Shown: positions 48,401 through 59,663 of the stretch, piece by piece | Layout of the letters: the number at the start of each line of letters is the position of its first letter | Numbering within the stretch: position 1 is the stretch's first letter | Assembly (NCBI GenBank): GCA_014904985.1 | Contig: MU128916.1 | Location: 302,696-366,695, forward strand | DNA length: 64,000 nucleotides | DNA from: Hydnum rufescens UP504 | Taxonomy: Eukaryota > Basidiomycota > Agaricomycetes > Cantharellales > Hydnaceae | Direction: 5' to 3' | The notes under the pieces: model-generated | What the model saw: only the letters and a program-made list of their open reading frames with translations | What the model was told of the DNA's origin: nothing | The model's database searches: none | Program-made: the position numbers and the translations under genes

Positions 48401-48830
48401 TGGAATGAAGCCGCGCACAATGTATGAGAACTGCGTACCATTGATGACATGCCAAATAAACACGATGTCGATCTTTGCCAGCTTCCTTGGCGAGATCCAT
48501 ATTGTGTGCTGAAGAGGGGAAAGGCCGCTGACCGCCCATATCGCCGGCCAATGCGCCTTCGAAGTCTGATAGGGGCGAATGGCCAAATTGTAGTCAGAAT
48601 ACTGATCAACTTGCTTCATGCTCCAAATCGAATTTGACGTTCGAACAGTTGTTCGGGAACATGCCCAACCCAGCGGGCGAGGGGAACTGAAAGCTGCTGA
48701 CCTAGTATAGAACCACGGCTGGACACCAAGGAAGTCCCCATTTACGTAACTACGTGTGGACTAGCTGAGAGAGAGAGAGGAATCTGGATTTGTATACCAC
48801 GTAGGTGTGGACTAGCTGAATCAGCCGGCT
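44928..48830 (-). repeat. Inverted duplication, arm A
   Basis: About 3.9 kb that reads on the minus strand like 50028-53800 on the plus strand: shared upstream string CTAGGTCAGCAGCTTTC, zinc-cluster exon, downstream exons and 3' flank including TTGATTAGGGGTGAACTAC. Divergence is substantial (many substitutions and indels), so the duplication is not recent. Boundaries are read by eye to within some tens of bases. Confidence 0.75.
45469..48539 (-). CDS. Zn(II)2Cys6 fungal transcription factor, copy A
   Basis: Fungus-specific binuclear zinc-cluster regulator. Splicing at 48385-48438 restores the six-cysteine motif ACHQCHSRKIKCDGAHPVC followed by STCIRRGSSKCDYDD (C-x2-C-x6-C-x6-C-x2-C-x7-C). Other exons as read: 47538-48384, 47396-47457, 47083-47332, then from 47028 downward with further introns, including one of about 50 nt before ELRDLAQSHFDMSLNSGW and one before FKVLLPAEKLYGPPQMQDDF. 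A middle region typical of the fungal-specific regulator domain follows (LLDSLILALGLIDLDKEE; TRREEQRRLVWSALTV; SEYDKGQFAVQAWLESER). The start is uncertain: an upstream ATG at 48619 is out of frame by one base in a CCCC run, so ATG 48539 is used. The last exon after about 45770 is also uncertain. The target genes are unknown. Confidence 0.7.
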
Positions 48831-50186
48831 GTAGCAGTTCGAGAGATTATTGCACATATACGAAAGAAGGCATCCAGGAGCTGGGGGAAACCTTATGTAG
48901 CGTGCCTCACCCGGTTATGAACTACAGAAGGCTTACATCAGTTGCGGCGTTGTTGAAAAAATAAGGGGAGATCCGGGATGAATGCTTCCTGCTGCAAGGG
49001 CCGCATGTCACGTCTCTCGATCAGAGCAACCGTCGTCGTGGTTGGAGACGAGATCTGGCCCAATTGAATAACAAGGGCCAAGACAAGCTAAGTTAGGCGG
49101 TGTCAAAGGCCGATTTTGGCCTGTATGCGAATTCAGTGACCCGGGGGGTAAAATTGGTTCCAAACATTATGAAAAAAAAAGAGCGAACTGCCTGTAGCAG
49201 ACAAAACGAAAGTCCTTACATTCTGACAGACAGTAAACCTGAGAAAGACAGGCGTAAGGAGCTCCCAGTTGTCGCGGCTAATTCCGGGCCGTGGGACGTT
49301 GCCTTCTAATAGGCTTCTATATCGCAGAGTCAACTTACCTGACAGGATTCAGACCGGAAATTTCCGTATACTCTACCCGCCGAGTAGTTACTCCTGCTGA
49401 ACACACTCTCCCTGCTGCTGCTGCCATTCACCGTTTGACATCCCCATCTCACTATGAATTCATTCATATTTGAGGGCATAAGCCATTAGGCGCCGTCGCG
49501 GCGCAGTCAGGGTCTTAGGGGCTCTCGGCTGTCATTTTTCGAATTTCAAAGTTTTGTTGCAATCGAAATTACTGTACGGGCGGTCATACTGTACCGTAGC
49601 CACAACTCACTGAGGATGCAAATGATCGGTTTGCAAAAAATCCGGATGCGCGTTTTTTATGGACGCGGAATTTTTCTGTCTCCTTCATCCTGCGCAGACC
49701 AAGGCAAGTGTCAATCTCTGGTCTTGGCTTAGCTCGCATGTAGTGTTCCGGTGGGGGGTCACCTCCCATGCAAACGTCGTAAAAATTCCAACTCATTGGC
49801 CGTCAATTGGGATAGATCTCGTTCAAGCTCGACAACTGATCGAGACACGTTATATTGCACTGGGAACCGTCTTCATTCATCGCGGGTCTCCCCGTCACAG
49901 TGCCCTAGCGACGGGGACTGATGCAGGGGTTCGGCAGCGGGTGAGTCACGTAACGTTTTCTTTGAGCTAAATTAATGTTCCCACATACACCTTGTCCATA
50001 TAAGTATGTTATGATCTGTCGAACGGGCTCTTGATTAAGCCAGTCCACAGCGGAGTCACTGGAGACCTTGTTGTGCCCAAAGTGTTGTTTAATACTAGGT
50101 CAGCAGCTTTCTGTACCACTCGTCCATTGGTTGGTCATGTCCCCAAAATACTGTTCGATCTCGGTCATCAAATTTCAGTGCGGAGC
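48540..50186. promoter_or_regulatory. Spacer between divergent transcription-factor copies
   Basis: The two copies face away from each other. Both 5' flanks share a promoter-like stretch (CCAGTCCAC-type string, then CTAGGTCAGCAGCTTT) up to about 48830 and from about 50028; the unique middle is about 1.2 kb. Near 48755-48825 the string GTGTGGACTAGCTGA occurs twice. Short open frames in the middle have no motif. Confidence 0.5.
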
Positions 50187-53100
50187 ATGAACCAAGCTGA
50201 TCAGGATTTCGATGACAATTGGGCTGTTCGCCACCTATCAGAACTCGAAGGCACATTGAGCAGTCCACAGCCTTTCTCCTCTTCTGCCGCCCAAAATGTA
50301 CACAACATGGATTCTGGCAAACTTCGACGTCGCGCTTATTTGGCCTGTCGACAGTGGTGCGTAGTTCTCATAATGATTCTAGGCGCCTGCCCTTGGCTTA
50401 ATCCCAAGTCGGCTTTTGTTAGTCGTTTTCGTAAAATAAAATGTGATAGCACCCATCCAATTTGCCTCACATGCATCAGACGAAGGTGTCCAAAGTGCGA
50501 GTACGACGATGAACCGCGACGGCGTGGCCCCGATCGTCACCCTCGAGTCCGAACCCATCACGCTTCCGGACCTCCCCCTCCTCGATTCGCCCCCGTCATT
50601 CACAAAAGCGATCCTCGAAAGATATTGTAGTAGCTCCCATAATCCCGTCCACCACGCAATCCCCTCCATACACGACATTAGATGCGAGTCCGACTACCTC
50701 GCGCATGGTGTTGCCAAACGACTCCCTCATCCCTCCCAGGGGATCGTTCGGTAGCATAAGACTTCATCCATCTCCGGGTACATCTAGGCTGTTTCACCAA
50801 GGATCAGTGAACGAAACCCCATCACACGATCTCTTCGGCGCTTCTCCTTCAATGCGTCCTTCCCACCCTGCCTTCACCATTCTGGGACTCGTCCGCTCGG
50901 GCCAAATGATTCCCTGCTGCCTCCTTCTGTCCATCGCCTTCACAGCATTGTTGACAGTCGGCCACACGATCCCTATCTACCCGACAATGATCCACACTCG
51001 TGGTCTGAGTCTCGGTATAGCCACTTAATGAACTCCATCCAGGGTGCTACGGGGGCAGACGCTGGCAAGCGGCAGGTTGTGCGCAGCCCTGACATCTCCG
51101 CACCATCTTCTTTTCAAATGCCAATGGGAATGAATTTGGTGTATTCAGATCCATTGGTTGAGGTATGTCCACGAGTTGTCTCGTCCCGCGGCAACATCGT
51201 CACCCTTTCCCTACCAAAGACGACGGATCACATGTCGCCCTCTGCCCATGACATGAATTTCTTGCCGGTGGCTTCAAGTCGCATGCAGTAAGTATATCAT
51301 CAATGTGTAATCAAGCTGAGATGCTGATACATTGATCCTCGAGGGGCACTCTCGTGTATAACAGGTTCCAATATCTCGGAAATGACCACCAAAATCATGA
51401 AAATGCGGCCGAATCCCGGTTGGAGGGATATTGGACTCCAACTCTCGACACCTTGGCGGCACATTCGTACGAAATGCTGGACCAGCCTTCTGTTGAGTTC
51501 CCTCGCCAGATGTGGTGGGAGAGTTTGGTGAGATACTATGGCGGGCCTAGAGCTCTTGCTACACGTCGTATTACGGACGACCTTTCACATCTGTAGGTCC
51601 CCTGGTTACTCCTATTTCTCGTATTTAGGCTGAAATTTCTCACGCGTTGCAGTTTCCGAGTCTCCAGTGCCCCTATTCCATTGTACGCCGCCTGTGTCGC
51701 ATTCCTTCTTGGAGGATGTGTGGCTAAGCACTGGTTTTCCCTCCCAGCATCAACGTGCCAGTATTTTTCTCCACTTTCCACCACCCGAGTCAGCGGGAAC
51801 AAGTACAACCATCACTCGTAGTTGCCATACTTGCAGTGTCAACCTTACTGCAAAGTAGTGATATAATAGGGTCGGGCGAAACGGGGAGACTCAAAGCTTG
51901 TGAGTCCCCTTCGCTGTGTCAATGCCCAATATTGACCGGAACACCTGCAGTGGAGTTACGAGATCTAGCGCAAAGTCATTTCGATATGTCACTGAACTCT
52001 GGATGGATAACTCCTGGGCTCGCACAGGCAGCTCTGGTCCGTTTTCACAATCAACGAAACCATTGGACAAGAAGGTTCACATTTAATTGTATATCTTTTG
52101 TAGTTCCTTGTGATGTTCGAAGCGTCCTGCCACCCTGTTCATTCTGAGAGCCGCGCGCGATCGGCTCTGTTCCTTCTCGACAGTCTCATCTTGGGCCTGG
52201 GTCTCCTCGATTTGGACAAAGAGGAGTATAACGTGACGACATTCAGTCCTAACAGTGTGCCCTCCCTATTTGTGCCATTTTCCGATCCGATAGACCAGGC
52301 TGTAATAAGTCAAGGGGCCACAAAACGAGGTTGCTCGTGTCCGCGCCTTCAGCTCTCCACCACGTCTCCCTCATCCCTGAAGCTTACCCCCTTGTGGGTT
52401 ACTGGCCCTGGTTGGAGCACAGAATGGGATGACGTGGAAACTAGAAGAGAAGAACAACGACGCGTCGTCTGGACTGCCCTCACCCTTACTTCTTCGCTCT
52501 TGTCTTACTATGACTCTGCTATGTCTCAAAACCTCAGCATTGCGAAACCATGGAATGTGGGCAAGCCTCACCTTATCGTCCGCATTTTGGGACTGAGTTT
52601 TCTTGTCTCACAGTTCAATATATTCCTCCCTGGTGAGAAACTCTTTGGGACTCCGCAGATGCAAGATGACTTGGCCGCGAAACGCTCCATATGGGCACTT
52701 CGCTCGCGGTGTTCTATGTTGTATACAAGTTGCATAAGCGTGCATCATGATGAGAGTATATCCGAATATGATAAAGGCCAGTTTGCAGTTCAGGCTTGGC
52801 TAGAATCTGAGCGGATCGAGAAACTGCTGGATATGCATACCTGTAATATAGAGAAGGCGAATCGTAGGTTTTCTCCATCTTTGTCTGTTAAGTCTAATGC
52901 CAGTGGACTCATTACTCGGTAGTTTCTTACGGGCGACAAATTTTATTCGAGTACGCCAATTGTAGCTTTTCAACTGGGAGTTTGATTACCAACTACACTT
53001 CACTCTGCAGCACTCAGAACCTTGTATCATCTCAGTACAGCCGATACATACCACATCCGAACATGTACGTCCCGATCTACTTTCCCTTGGGCTCTAACTT

Positions 53101-53800
53101 ATGCATTATCGCTTATGCAGCGGGAATCCTCACTTCCATCGGGACATGGCATTGTTATGGCGTGGGTGGCACCATCGTTAGAGTGTTTCATGATACTGAG
53201 CCTATTTTCCGTTCATTAAAGTCAGCCATCAAAACAATGTTGTGCAACAGATTCTAGGGACGTTGCCACGCGTTACAACCTTGGACCGTCTATTAGCTAG
53301 TCGACCATACTTCATCCTCTGGCTCCATGACCAGTTCGCTCGGTAGGCCCCGTTGGATTCTGTCGTGATCAAGTTTAACGTTCACTCCTCGCCTTCCGAA
53401 GGTATTTGGCTATCTGGCGACAGGACCCGACTCTTCTCATCGCTCTTCATTTATGTATTCAATTGTTGTCAATTGTCGAGCGCCTTATGATTCTCTTCCC
53501 ATCGAATTGTGCGTGTTTCGCTTAATCTTAGTGTCGGGTTGCTAATAGTGGTGGCGGTCGGATAGACCCACGACAAAAGTACGAGGTTCTACACCAGCAT
53601 CTCGTTGATGCATGCATTTTTGCCGGGATCCCTCCTCCCTCACCTCCCAGCTATATAAACCTATAGTAGGGTTATAGTGTACACGCTCTATCTATAGGGC
53701 TAGTCGCCTGATTTACACCTCATTGAATGATGTTTCCGGCTTTTGTTTATATCAGTGTGGGATGATTCTTGGGTAGTTCACCCCTAATCAAAAGCGAAGC
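50028..53800 (+). repeat. Inverted duplication, arm B
   Basis: Plus-strand partner of 44928-48830, colinear over the promoter, all exons, introns and 3' flank (for example the GTTCTACACCAGC and AGTGTACAC strings near 53590-53690 recur in reverse near 45000-45100). Confidence 0.75.
50187..53257 (+). pseudogene. Zn(II)2Cys6 transcription factor, copy B (decayed)
   Basis: Paralogue of copy A. The start and DNA-binding part are intact: exon 50187-50356, intron 50357-50422, then CRQCRFRKIKCDSTHPIC and LTCIRRRCPKCEYDD with all six cysteines. Shortly after it, relative to A, one base is missing near 50580-50600, and the frame ends at a TAG at 50628-50630. Further lesions: frame changes through 50700-51000, an in-frame stop in the exon following 51660 (GGC TAA GCA where A has GGG CTA ACA, with a 3-nt length difference), and a one-base insertion near 53090 that ends the last exon early. 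Long blocks stay open, notably 52110-52922 (LLDSLILGLGLLDLDKEE; SEYDKGQFAVQAWLESER). If transcribed it could only make a short zinc-cluster peptide. Confidence 0.72.
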
Positions 53801-54264
53801 CCATTCCTGGTCAGGCGCAAGGTTTTCGGTTCAATTAGGCTGCAACTGTATCAACTTGGTGATCCCCTTAACGATAACCGCCGAGCGTGACGCGTGACGT
53901 ATCGTCCGTAACACTAGCAGAGTTTGCGGCGCTGATATGAAAGCCCAAGCATCAATATCCTCTTGCACTGTGATTAGACCCAAAGCTGTTGTTGAATTAT
54001 TTGCTGGATTCACGTTCGCTGATAGGAGATGGCATGGATCTTTGTCGGCAACATCGATTGACGCATCCACTAGCTTCACGCACTCCCAACAATCACAGTA
54101 CGGGCAGATATATTGTTTTCGCATCGAATACTAAGAATTCTTCTCTCCTCATCAAAGCCCGAATACTTTAAAAATCAATGATAATCGTCTCAGGAATCGC
54201 GGCAATTTGAGTAGTCAAACTTTGTAGGAGATCTCACCTATTTTCGACTCGTATGTGATTCGGA
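53258..54264. other. 3' flank of copy B and spacer
   Basis: Duplication-derived 3' flank to about 53800, then about 460 bp to the end of the next gene. A 97-codon minus-strand open frame (53831-54124) starts with a CPYCDCWEC cysteine string but shows no complete domain. Not called as a gene. Confidence 0.4.
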
Positions 54265-57200
54265 TTACTTCCCCTTTTGTTGTCGCTTAGGGACAGCTCC
54301 TTCTTCAGAGTTGGTGCTCCTCCGTCGTTTCTTGGATGGGTCTTTCTTCGAAGTTCTATCTCGCACCAAGTTGAGAGGTGGTATGGCTGGAGACTCCGGA
54401 GGACCGCCTTGCACACCGGCAGGGTGAGTGGAAGGGGGTGTGGGTGTAAATAGATGTAAATCAGGAGTTTGACCAGAAGCTGACGCAGATCCTCCAGGAA
54501 CTTCACCAGTGGTGCTGGGTCCTGCCTTAGAAAGCTGATCTGGTCGAGTCGGACCAGGCCCAGGTGGCCGTGCGGAGTTGCTTTTTTGACTCTTTTGTTT
54601 CGAGACTGCAGGAGCCTTGGGCACAGGCTTCAAGACCCCACGAACCTTGGACTTTGCGCCACCTTTCAAGGGCATACGACCCTTTGAGGTGACGGCAAGA
54701 GTCTTGGCGACTCGAGGCCTAGGGGATTCATCTCCATCTGTGCTTGTACCCGAGTCTTCAATCTCCGGAGGAGTGTCCCGGGCACGTTCAATCTCGGACA
54801 GCAACACCGGATGGGCTGGGTTAATGCCTCGATTGTCCCCTGATTCCAGCTCCGGTTCCCGCTCCGGTTTCGGTTCCTCCACCTCGGTATTCAATCGTTT
54901 GATGATCGATACCTCTCCTTCCCGTATCAGAGAGAGTGCAGTGGGCCGGATAGCTTGCTCCAAAAAACTCCCGAATGGTCCCAGAAGAGCTTCACCGAGG
55001 AACTCCTTCGAACTGGGAAGCCCGAGCAGGTGCGCCACCCAGGCGCGCCCCTTATCTGTGGGTTCGTCACTCTCTCCGTCCCGACCCTCGCGAAAACGGT
55101 AGGCGTCGTGAGAATTATCCTGTGCCGCATCAATATTGGACTGATTACGATCTGTCTGAAGAGCCCCAGATGAAGGTTGTTGGGGAGGAGGTGTAGACTC
55201 TGAACGGTCGGACGGAACAGCAAGAACTTTGTTTGGGTCTTCCGAGTTCGCAGTATCCATCAGCATTAAAAAACAACTGAGAAGGCAATGCTCATCACCT
55301 TGATGCTCACTAAGTGACGCCCAGTATTTTTGGGCATTCAGAGTGATCGTTCTTGTGTCCTCGCTGATGGAGTTCGTTAACTTCTTGATCCCCTTCGTCG
55401 TTTCTTGCTTTTTCTTTGCGATCACATCCGTTTTCGATTCCTGAGCTGCCAGTTGGGTTTGGAGCTTCGACCGATCGTGCTGATGCTGGTCACGACTGTG
55501 GTTTGCTTCGAGAACACCAGTGTATGCCCTCATTCCTTCCTCGATCACCACTCTAGCTCTGGAGGTGTTGGGGGCTTCTGCGTTTAGAATAATGCCGCTC
55601 GGAAAGGCATGCTGACCACGGATAAAAAGAGGTCGAAACATCTGTGCCAGGTCCCACCAATGTTGGTCAAACTGCAACATAAATCCCGCGGCTTCTCTAA
55701 CGGTTGAAGGCGAATAGCCAAGAGCAGTCGTGTATGTCGTGGGAGTTTGACGTCCCAATAACTGATGGGCGTCCCGATCCCAGATCTTGTCGAGATAGAC
55801 GATAAGATCTCGATTATGACGACAACAGAATCGGAATATCTAACCCATACTATATGTTATGAACACTGTCAATAGAACTAGAAATGATGCTTACAGAATC
55901 AGTAGGCGCACGAATCTTTTTACAAGCGGTATCAAGTTCGTCGTAATAGTCGAATACTCGACCGCCCGCAGAACTAAAGTTATGTTGCAACCGGTCGCAA
56001 AGTAAAACAACCTATGAGTCAGATATTAATAAAAATGAATGGATGTCATCGCCAGGAGGCCTACCATCTGGAGAATTGCTTTGAGGTCCCGAACCCAACG
56101 CCCCACCTGGGAGGCTGATGATGTAACGGCGTGCTTTGTCAGAGCCTAGAAGTGTTCATTAGACATTTGACATTGGGGAAACAGATGCCCACATACCCAG
56201 GGAAGGACTGCCTCTTCATTCCCCAATTCATGGAGGACACTTTCATATGTTAGAGGTCGTGTCATGAGGATTTTCCAACGTTCTTCAAATGTCGGTAGGT
56301 TCGGTGCAAACTGGGACCATAGTGATTCATCCCTGCGAGTTGAGATGCCCAGGAATCCAGCTTCAGTGAGGGTACGAAAATCCATCCCACAAAATACATT
56401 CTGTAATGTGATTTGTGAGCGTTGACCATCTTGAGCAAGATGATCAAATGAATAAAATGCGTCGGCCAAAATGGCAGCTGAAATCTATTACAAATGTTGA
56501 GCAGAATATAGAGAACATATAGGGATTCATGAAGTACCATGGATCCTCCAGTATTTGTCCAATACGAAAAATTGTGGAGTGAGAGGTCGAAAAGAGGGAT
56601 TTTGATCAGGTCGTCCACAGCTTCCCGTAGTGTCGAGTGTTTCAGAGCACGTATAACAGGGCGATGATTTGTTGAAGCACAAATCAACCTCTTGACATAA
56701 GCATCTCTATGTTCTGATTGTGCGACTGTGAGAGCTGAAGCTGTTGACCATATTGATGCGACAGAATTTGGGAGGATATCTTGGACAACATTTTGAGAGT
56801 CTATGAAAGTTTTGAACAAGTCTCTGTTGGTGGTTTCAAATTCTGGCACCACAGTAATCAATGGGATGAAATATTCAGTTCTAGAAATTGTGCACAAACC
56901 CTTTTGAAACACAATTGCAGGCCACTCTGCATCATCCTCGTTCAACACATCAATGTCTCTAATTGAGTCTTGCTGGCATTCTTTGCTGAGTCGCTTCTTG
57001 ATGACATACTTCATTGCAGCAACTCGGTGCTTGGCCACTGATGAGATAGAACTTCAGAGCAGAGTTTGCTGTTGGAAGCCCATCAGGCACTGGATGCAGC
57101 TCAACCTTGCCTTCCTCCACTGCCATTACCATGATGGGATGGGCACTCTTCTGAACATTATCTCCATTCTCAAAGTGTTGGAGAGCAAGATTTTCAACCC

Positions 57201-57453
57201 AGAGTGGATTTACTGATCGTTGGAGGGGATGCATTACAAGTGCACTGAATCGTATGCTCATGAGCCCTACACGGTGAGCTTCTTGAGACAGGAGAACCTC
57301 TTTATCAACTGCATCTGCAGAGATAGTGGGATTTCTGGGCAAGGAGACCTCAGACCTGTTGGTTGCCATCTTGGTGGTGAGAGCACGACGTGGCAACACT
57401 CGGAAGCAAAAACCAGAAATTTGCTCAACACTGGTGTCACAAGGTGTACTCAT
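54265..57453 (-). CDS. Unrecognised multi-exon protein, 5' end disrupted
   Basis: I do not recognise this family. Introns at 56485-56537, 56146-56196, 56012-56064 and 55840-55894 have good consensus and keep one frame, so it is a real spliced gene or a recent remnant. Exons read: 56538-57453, 56197-56484, 56065-56145, 55895-56011, 54265-55839. The first half has an ordered look (HPIMVMAVEEGKVELHPVPD; KHRVAAMKYVIKKRLSKECQ; PLTYESVLHELGNEEAVLPW). The middle contains FDYYDELDTACKKIRAPTDS and a Gln/Lys coiled-coil near 55400-55480. The C-terminal third is Pro/Ser/Lys-rich and ends in basic KKRRRST and KRQQKGK, suggesting a nuclear protein. A 60-nt in-frame segment inside the last exon (starting GTGATGAGC, near 55240-55300) looks like a further intron. 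The frame shifts once near 57036-57050. The first codons lie in a solo LTR. Confidence 0.5.
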
Positions 57454-57827
57454 GACCTCTTACATAGCCACATCATGTGACTCCCTCTTGTTGCACCACT
57501 ACATATCATACCAATATTGTACCATTTCCCCTCCTTAGTAATTCCTTAACCTCTTAGTATATAAGTAGTTACTTCTTGTATTCTCACCTCTTTAGAAGAT
57601 TAAGAATATATGTCTATTGATTGACTCTCTTCTCACCAACTCCTCTTTTGTCTCAAGTCTCCTGAGAATTCAGTCCAGTCCACTTCTCTTCTCTGTGTTC
57701 TCATCTTCCATGACATTATGTAATCCTTGCACTTTGCACATCTCCTCATCAATCATCTTAGGGGCTTCCCATTCTTACTTGGCCTGATTACATAATCACC
57801 TACCTGTACTAGGAACAACCCTTAACA
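57435..57827 (+). mobile_element. Solo LTR 1 (393 bp)
   Basis: Begins TGTCACAAGG and ends CCCTTAACA, flanked by the 5-bp duplication ACTGG (57430-57434 and 57828-57832). Contains a TATATAAGT-like promoter string and shares sequence along its length with the elements at 58598 and 60185. No internal retroelement region adjoins, so it is a solo LTR, probably left by recombination of a full element. It sits at the 5' end of the unrecognised minus-strand gene. Confidence 0.85.
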
Positions 57828-58067
57828 ACTGGCCCAAGTTGAGGGGTGCATAGGTTTGTAAATACAATATTTAGCCCCATAAAATAAACATAAATGATTA
57901 CTAGTAATATCCTACAGCTACTTGAGAAGATTTCAGCAGATTTGAAGACACTCAGAAATTCCAAAAAAGGAATTTCTTGATTTCTTGCATGCATGAGTGT
58001 GGTGTTAAGGGTTGTTTACTGTAGTGTTATGACCTTAGATCACAGGTCACAGTGATCTCATGGCAAG

Positions 58068-59230
58068 GCTTAGAGGGGGGGTGGTCACAGGTGGTGGGCC
58101 AGACTCCTACCCAGTCATCTGTCATGTGTGCCTCATTTCTCCAAGATGTTGAGGAATTGGTGCAGAGCCACTTAGATTTGCACAACAAGAGAAAAGATAG
58201 AGTGTTTGATCAGAGCTCAAGCAAATGCTTGAGGGAACTTTGGTACATCCTGAGAAACTATCTAGAAGGATATGCTGACTAAGCAATGAGTGTTAGAGCT
58301 CACCCATCCCCAGTTCCAACACAAGAAACAGCTGAGAAATGAAATGAGGCAAACATGCCAGATAACTGGGAAACTTTGTATTGTGGTCTGTTTGCACTGA
58401 GAATTTATGGCATCAAAAAAGGTCTCCTAGATGGCTCAGCCTCATTTCTCTTAAGCTTTCTCTGCCTATGTTACAGTAGTCCAGCCCAATACAACTGAGT
58501 AAATTGGACTACAGACCCAATTTTCTGTGTCAGGGTGGACTAAGGGTGGCACTGAGCCACTAGGCCTGCCACTTGGGGGCATCATCATGTAAGTTGTTGT
58601 TACAAGTTGTACTCATAACCTCTTACATAACCCCATCACATGACCTCACCTCCATGTCAATCACCTTTGTGCTTATTCATCCCCCTTGCCTTATTGTACC
58701 TCCTCCCTTATTGTCCTTGATCTCTATATAAGTAGCTATCTCCAGTACTCTAGCTCCTTAGAAAGATTGAGAATATATGTCTGTACCTGACTCTCTCATC
58801 CTCATCCATTCTCTCTTGTCTTAAGTCTCTTGGGAATTCAGTTCTTTCACTCCACTCTCTGCATTCTCATCTTCTGCAACATTATGTAATCATTTGCATT
58901 GCAAATCCACTCATCAGATATATTAAGGGCTTCCCATTTCTACTTGGATTGATTACATAATCACTCCCCTGTACTAGGAATGACCCTTAACAGTTGTGGA
59001 AAATGCCAGGTGCTGGATCCTCAACATGATGTACAAGAGAAACAAGGCTGAGTCATGTATCTAGGTGACCATTTTCAAGGTCATAAATTCTTGGTGCAAA
59101 CAGACCACAATACAAAGTTTGCCAGTCATCTGGCATGTTTGCCTCATTTCTTTTCTCAGTTGTTTCTCAGAGAAATGAGGTACATGTGACAGATGACTGG
59201 GTAGGAGTCTGGTGGTGGGCAAGCTAAGCA
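58068..59230. mobile_element. Long hairpin (inverted-repeat) element with nested LTR
   Basis: Left arm about 58068-58455 pairs with the reverse complement of about 59050-59230. Shared strings include GACTCCTACCCAGTCATCTG and ACTTTGTATTGTGGTCTGTT. The left arm has about 185 bp not present in the right arm. Each arm also carries a smaller inverted motif (CCAGTCATCTG...TGCCTCATTT). Solo LTR 2 is inserted in the centre. A 76-codon open frame in the left arm has no motif. Consistent with a non-autonomous foldback or MITE-like element. No clean terminal duplication was identified. Confidence 0.65.
58598..58992 (+). mobile_element. Solo LTR 2 (395 bp)
   Basis: TGTTACAAGTTG to CCCTTAACA with the TGTTA/TAACA terminal inverted repeat and a perfect 5-bp target duplication GTTGT (58593-58597, 58993-58997). 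Internal CTATATAAGTAGCTATCT and GAGAATATATGTCT are shared with the other two copies. Nested within the hairpin element. Confidence 0.9.
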
Positions 59231-59231
59231 G

Positions 59232-59663
59232 TCACAAACTGAATTGATTCCATATATGGAAATTGCTAAATATGGAATTACCAAATATGCGCATTTTTGT
59301 GCCCAGACTAATTGTCCCTATCATCATCATGATACTTGGATCCATGGCTGCAAGTATCAACATCATCCATGCCATTAACATTGTTAACATCCTCATCTGC
59401 CTCATAATTCTGCACTTGTTAGGAATACATGATTGGCCACTCCAATACTGCCCCAAGGGTGTAGGAATGATGTTCCCCTCAATTGCTGGATCACCCACAT
59501 TGTCATTGAGTTCTTCATAGGGGCTACTGGCAGGCAGTTTTGGTTTTGCAGATGATAGGTTGATTATCTCAGCTGAGACTTTTTCAATTGATGCATCACA
59601 ACTGTTAGATCCACCTTGGTCCTGATCTGGACTGTAGGGCAGCAGAATGGCCAGACAAGCATA
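59232..59663 (-). pseudogene. Possible transposon-derived coding relic
   Basis: About 140 codons stay open on the minus strand, including KVSAEIINLSSAKPK and NVGDPAIEGNIIPTPLGQYW. Just past the IPNKCRI region another frame reads as an acidic Asp/Asn string (NYEADEDVNNVNGMDDVD). Such acidic ends occur in many mobile-element proteins, but no family is recognised. It lies in the AT-rich repeat zone beside the hairpin element. Confidence 0.3.

Noticed and set aside
53831..54124. Minus-strand open frame beginning with a cysteine pair (CPYCDCWEC)
   Set aside because: Only half of a possible zinc site and no continuing domain or splice-linked exon.
57435..58992. LTR 1 and LTR 2 as the two ends of one retrotransposon
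   Set aside because: Each has its own, different 5-bp duplication, and the DNA between them has no gag-pol sequence.
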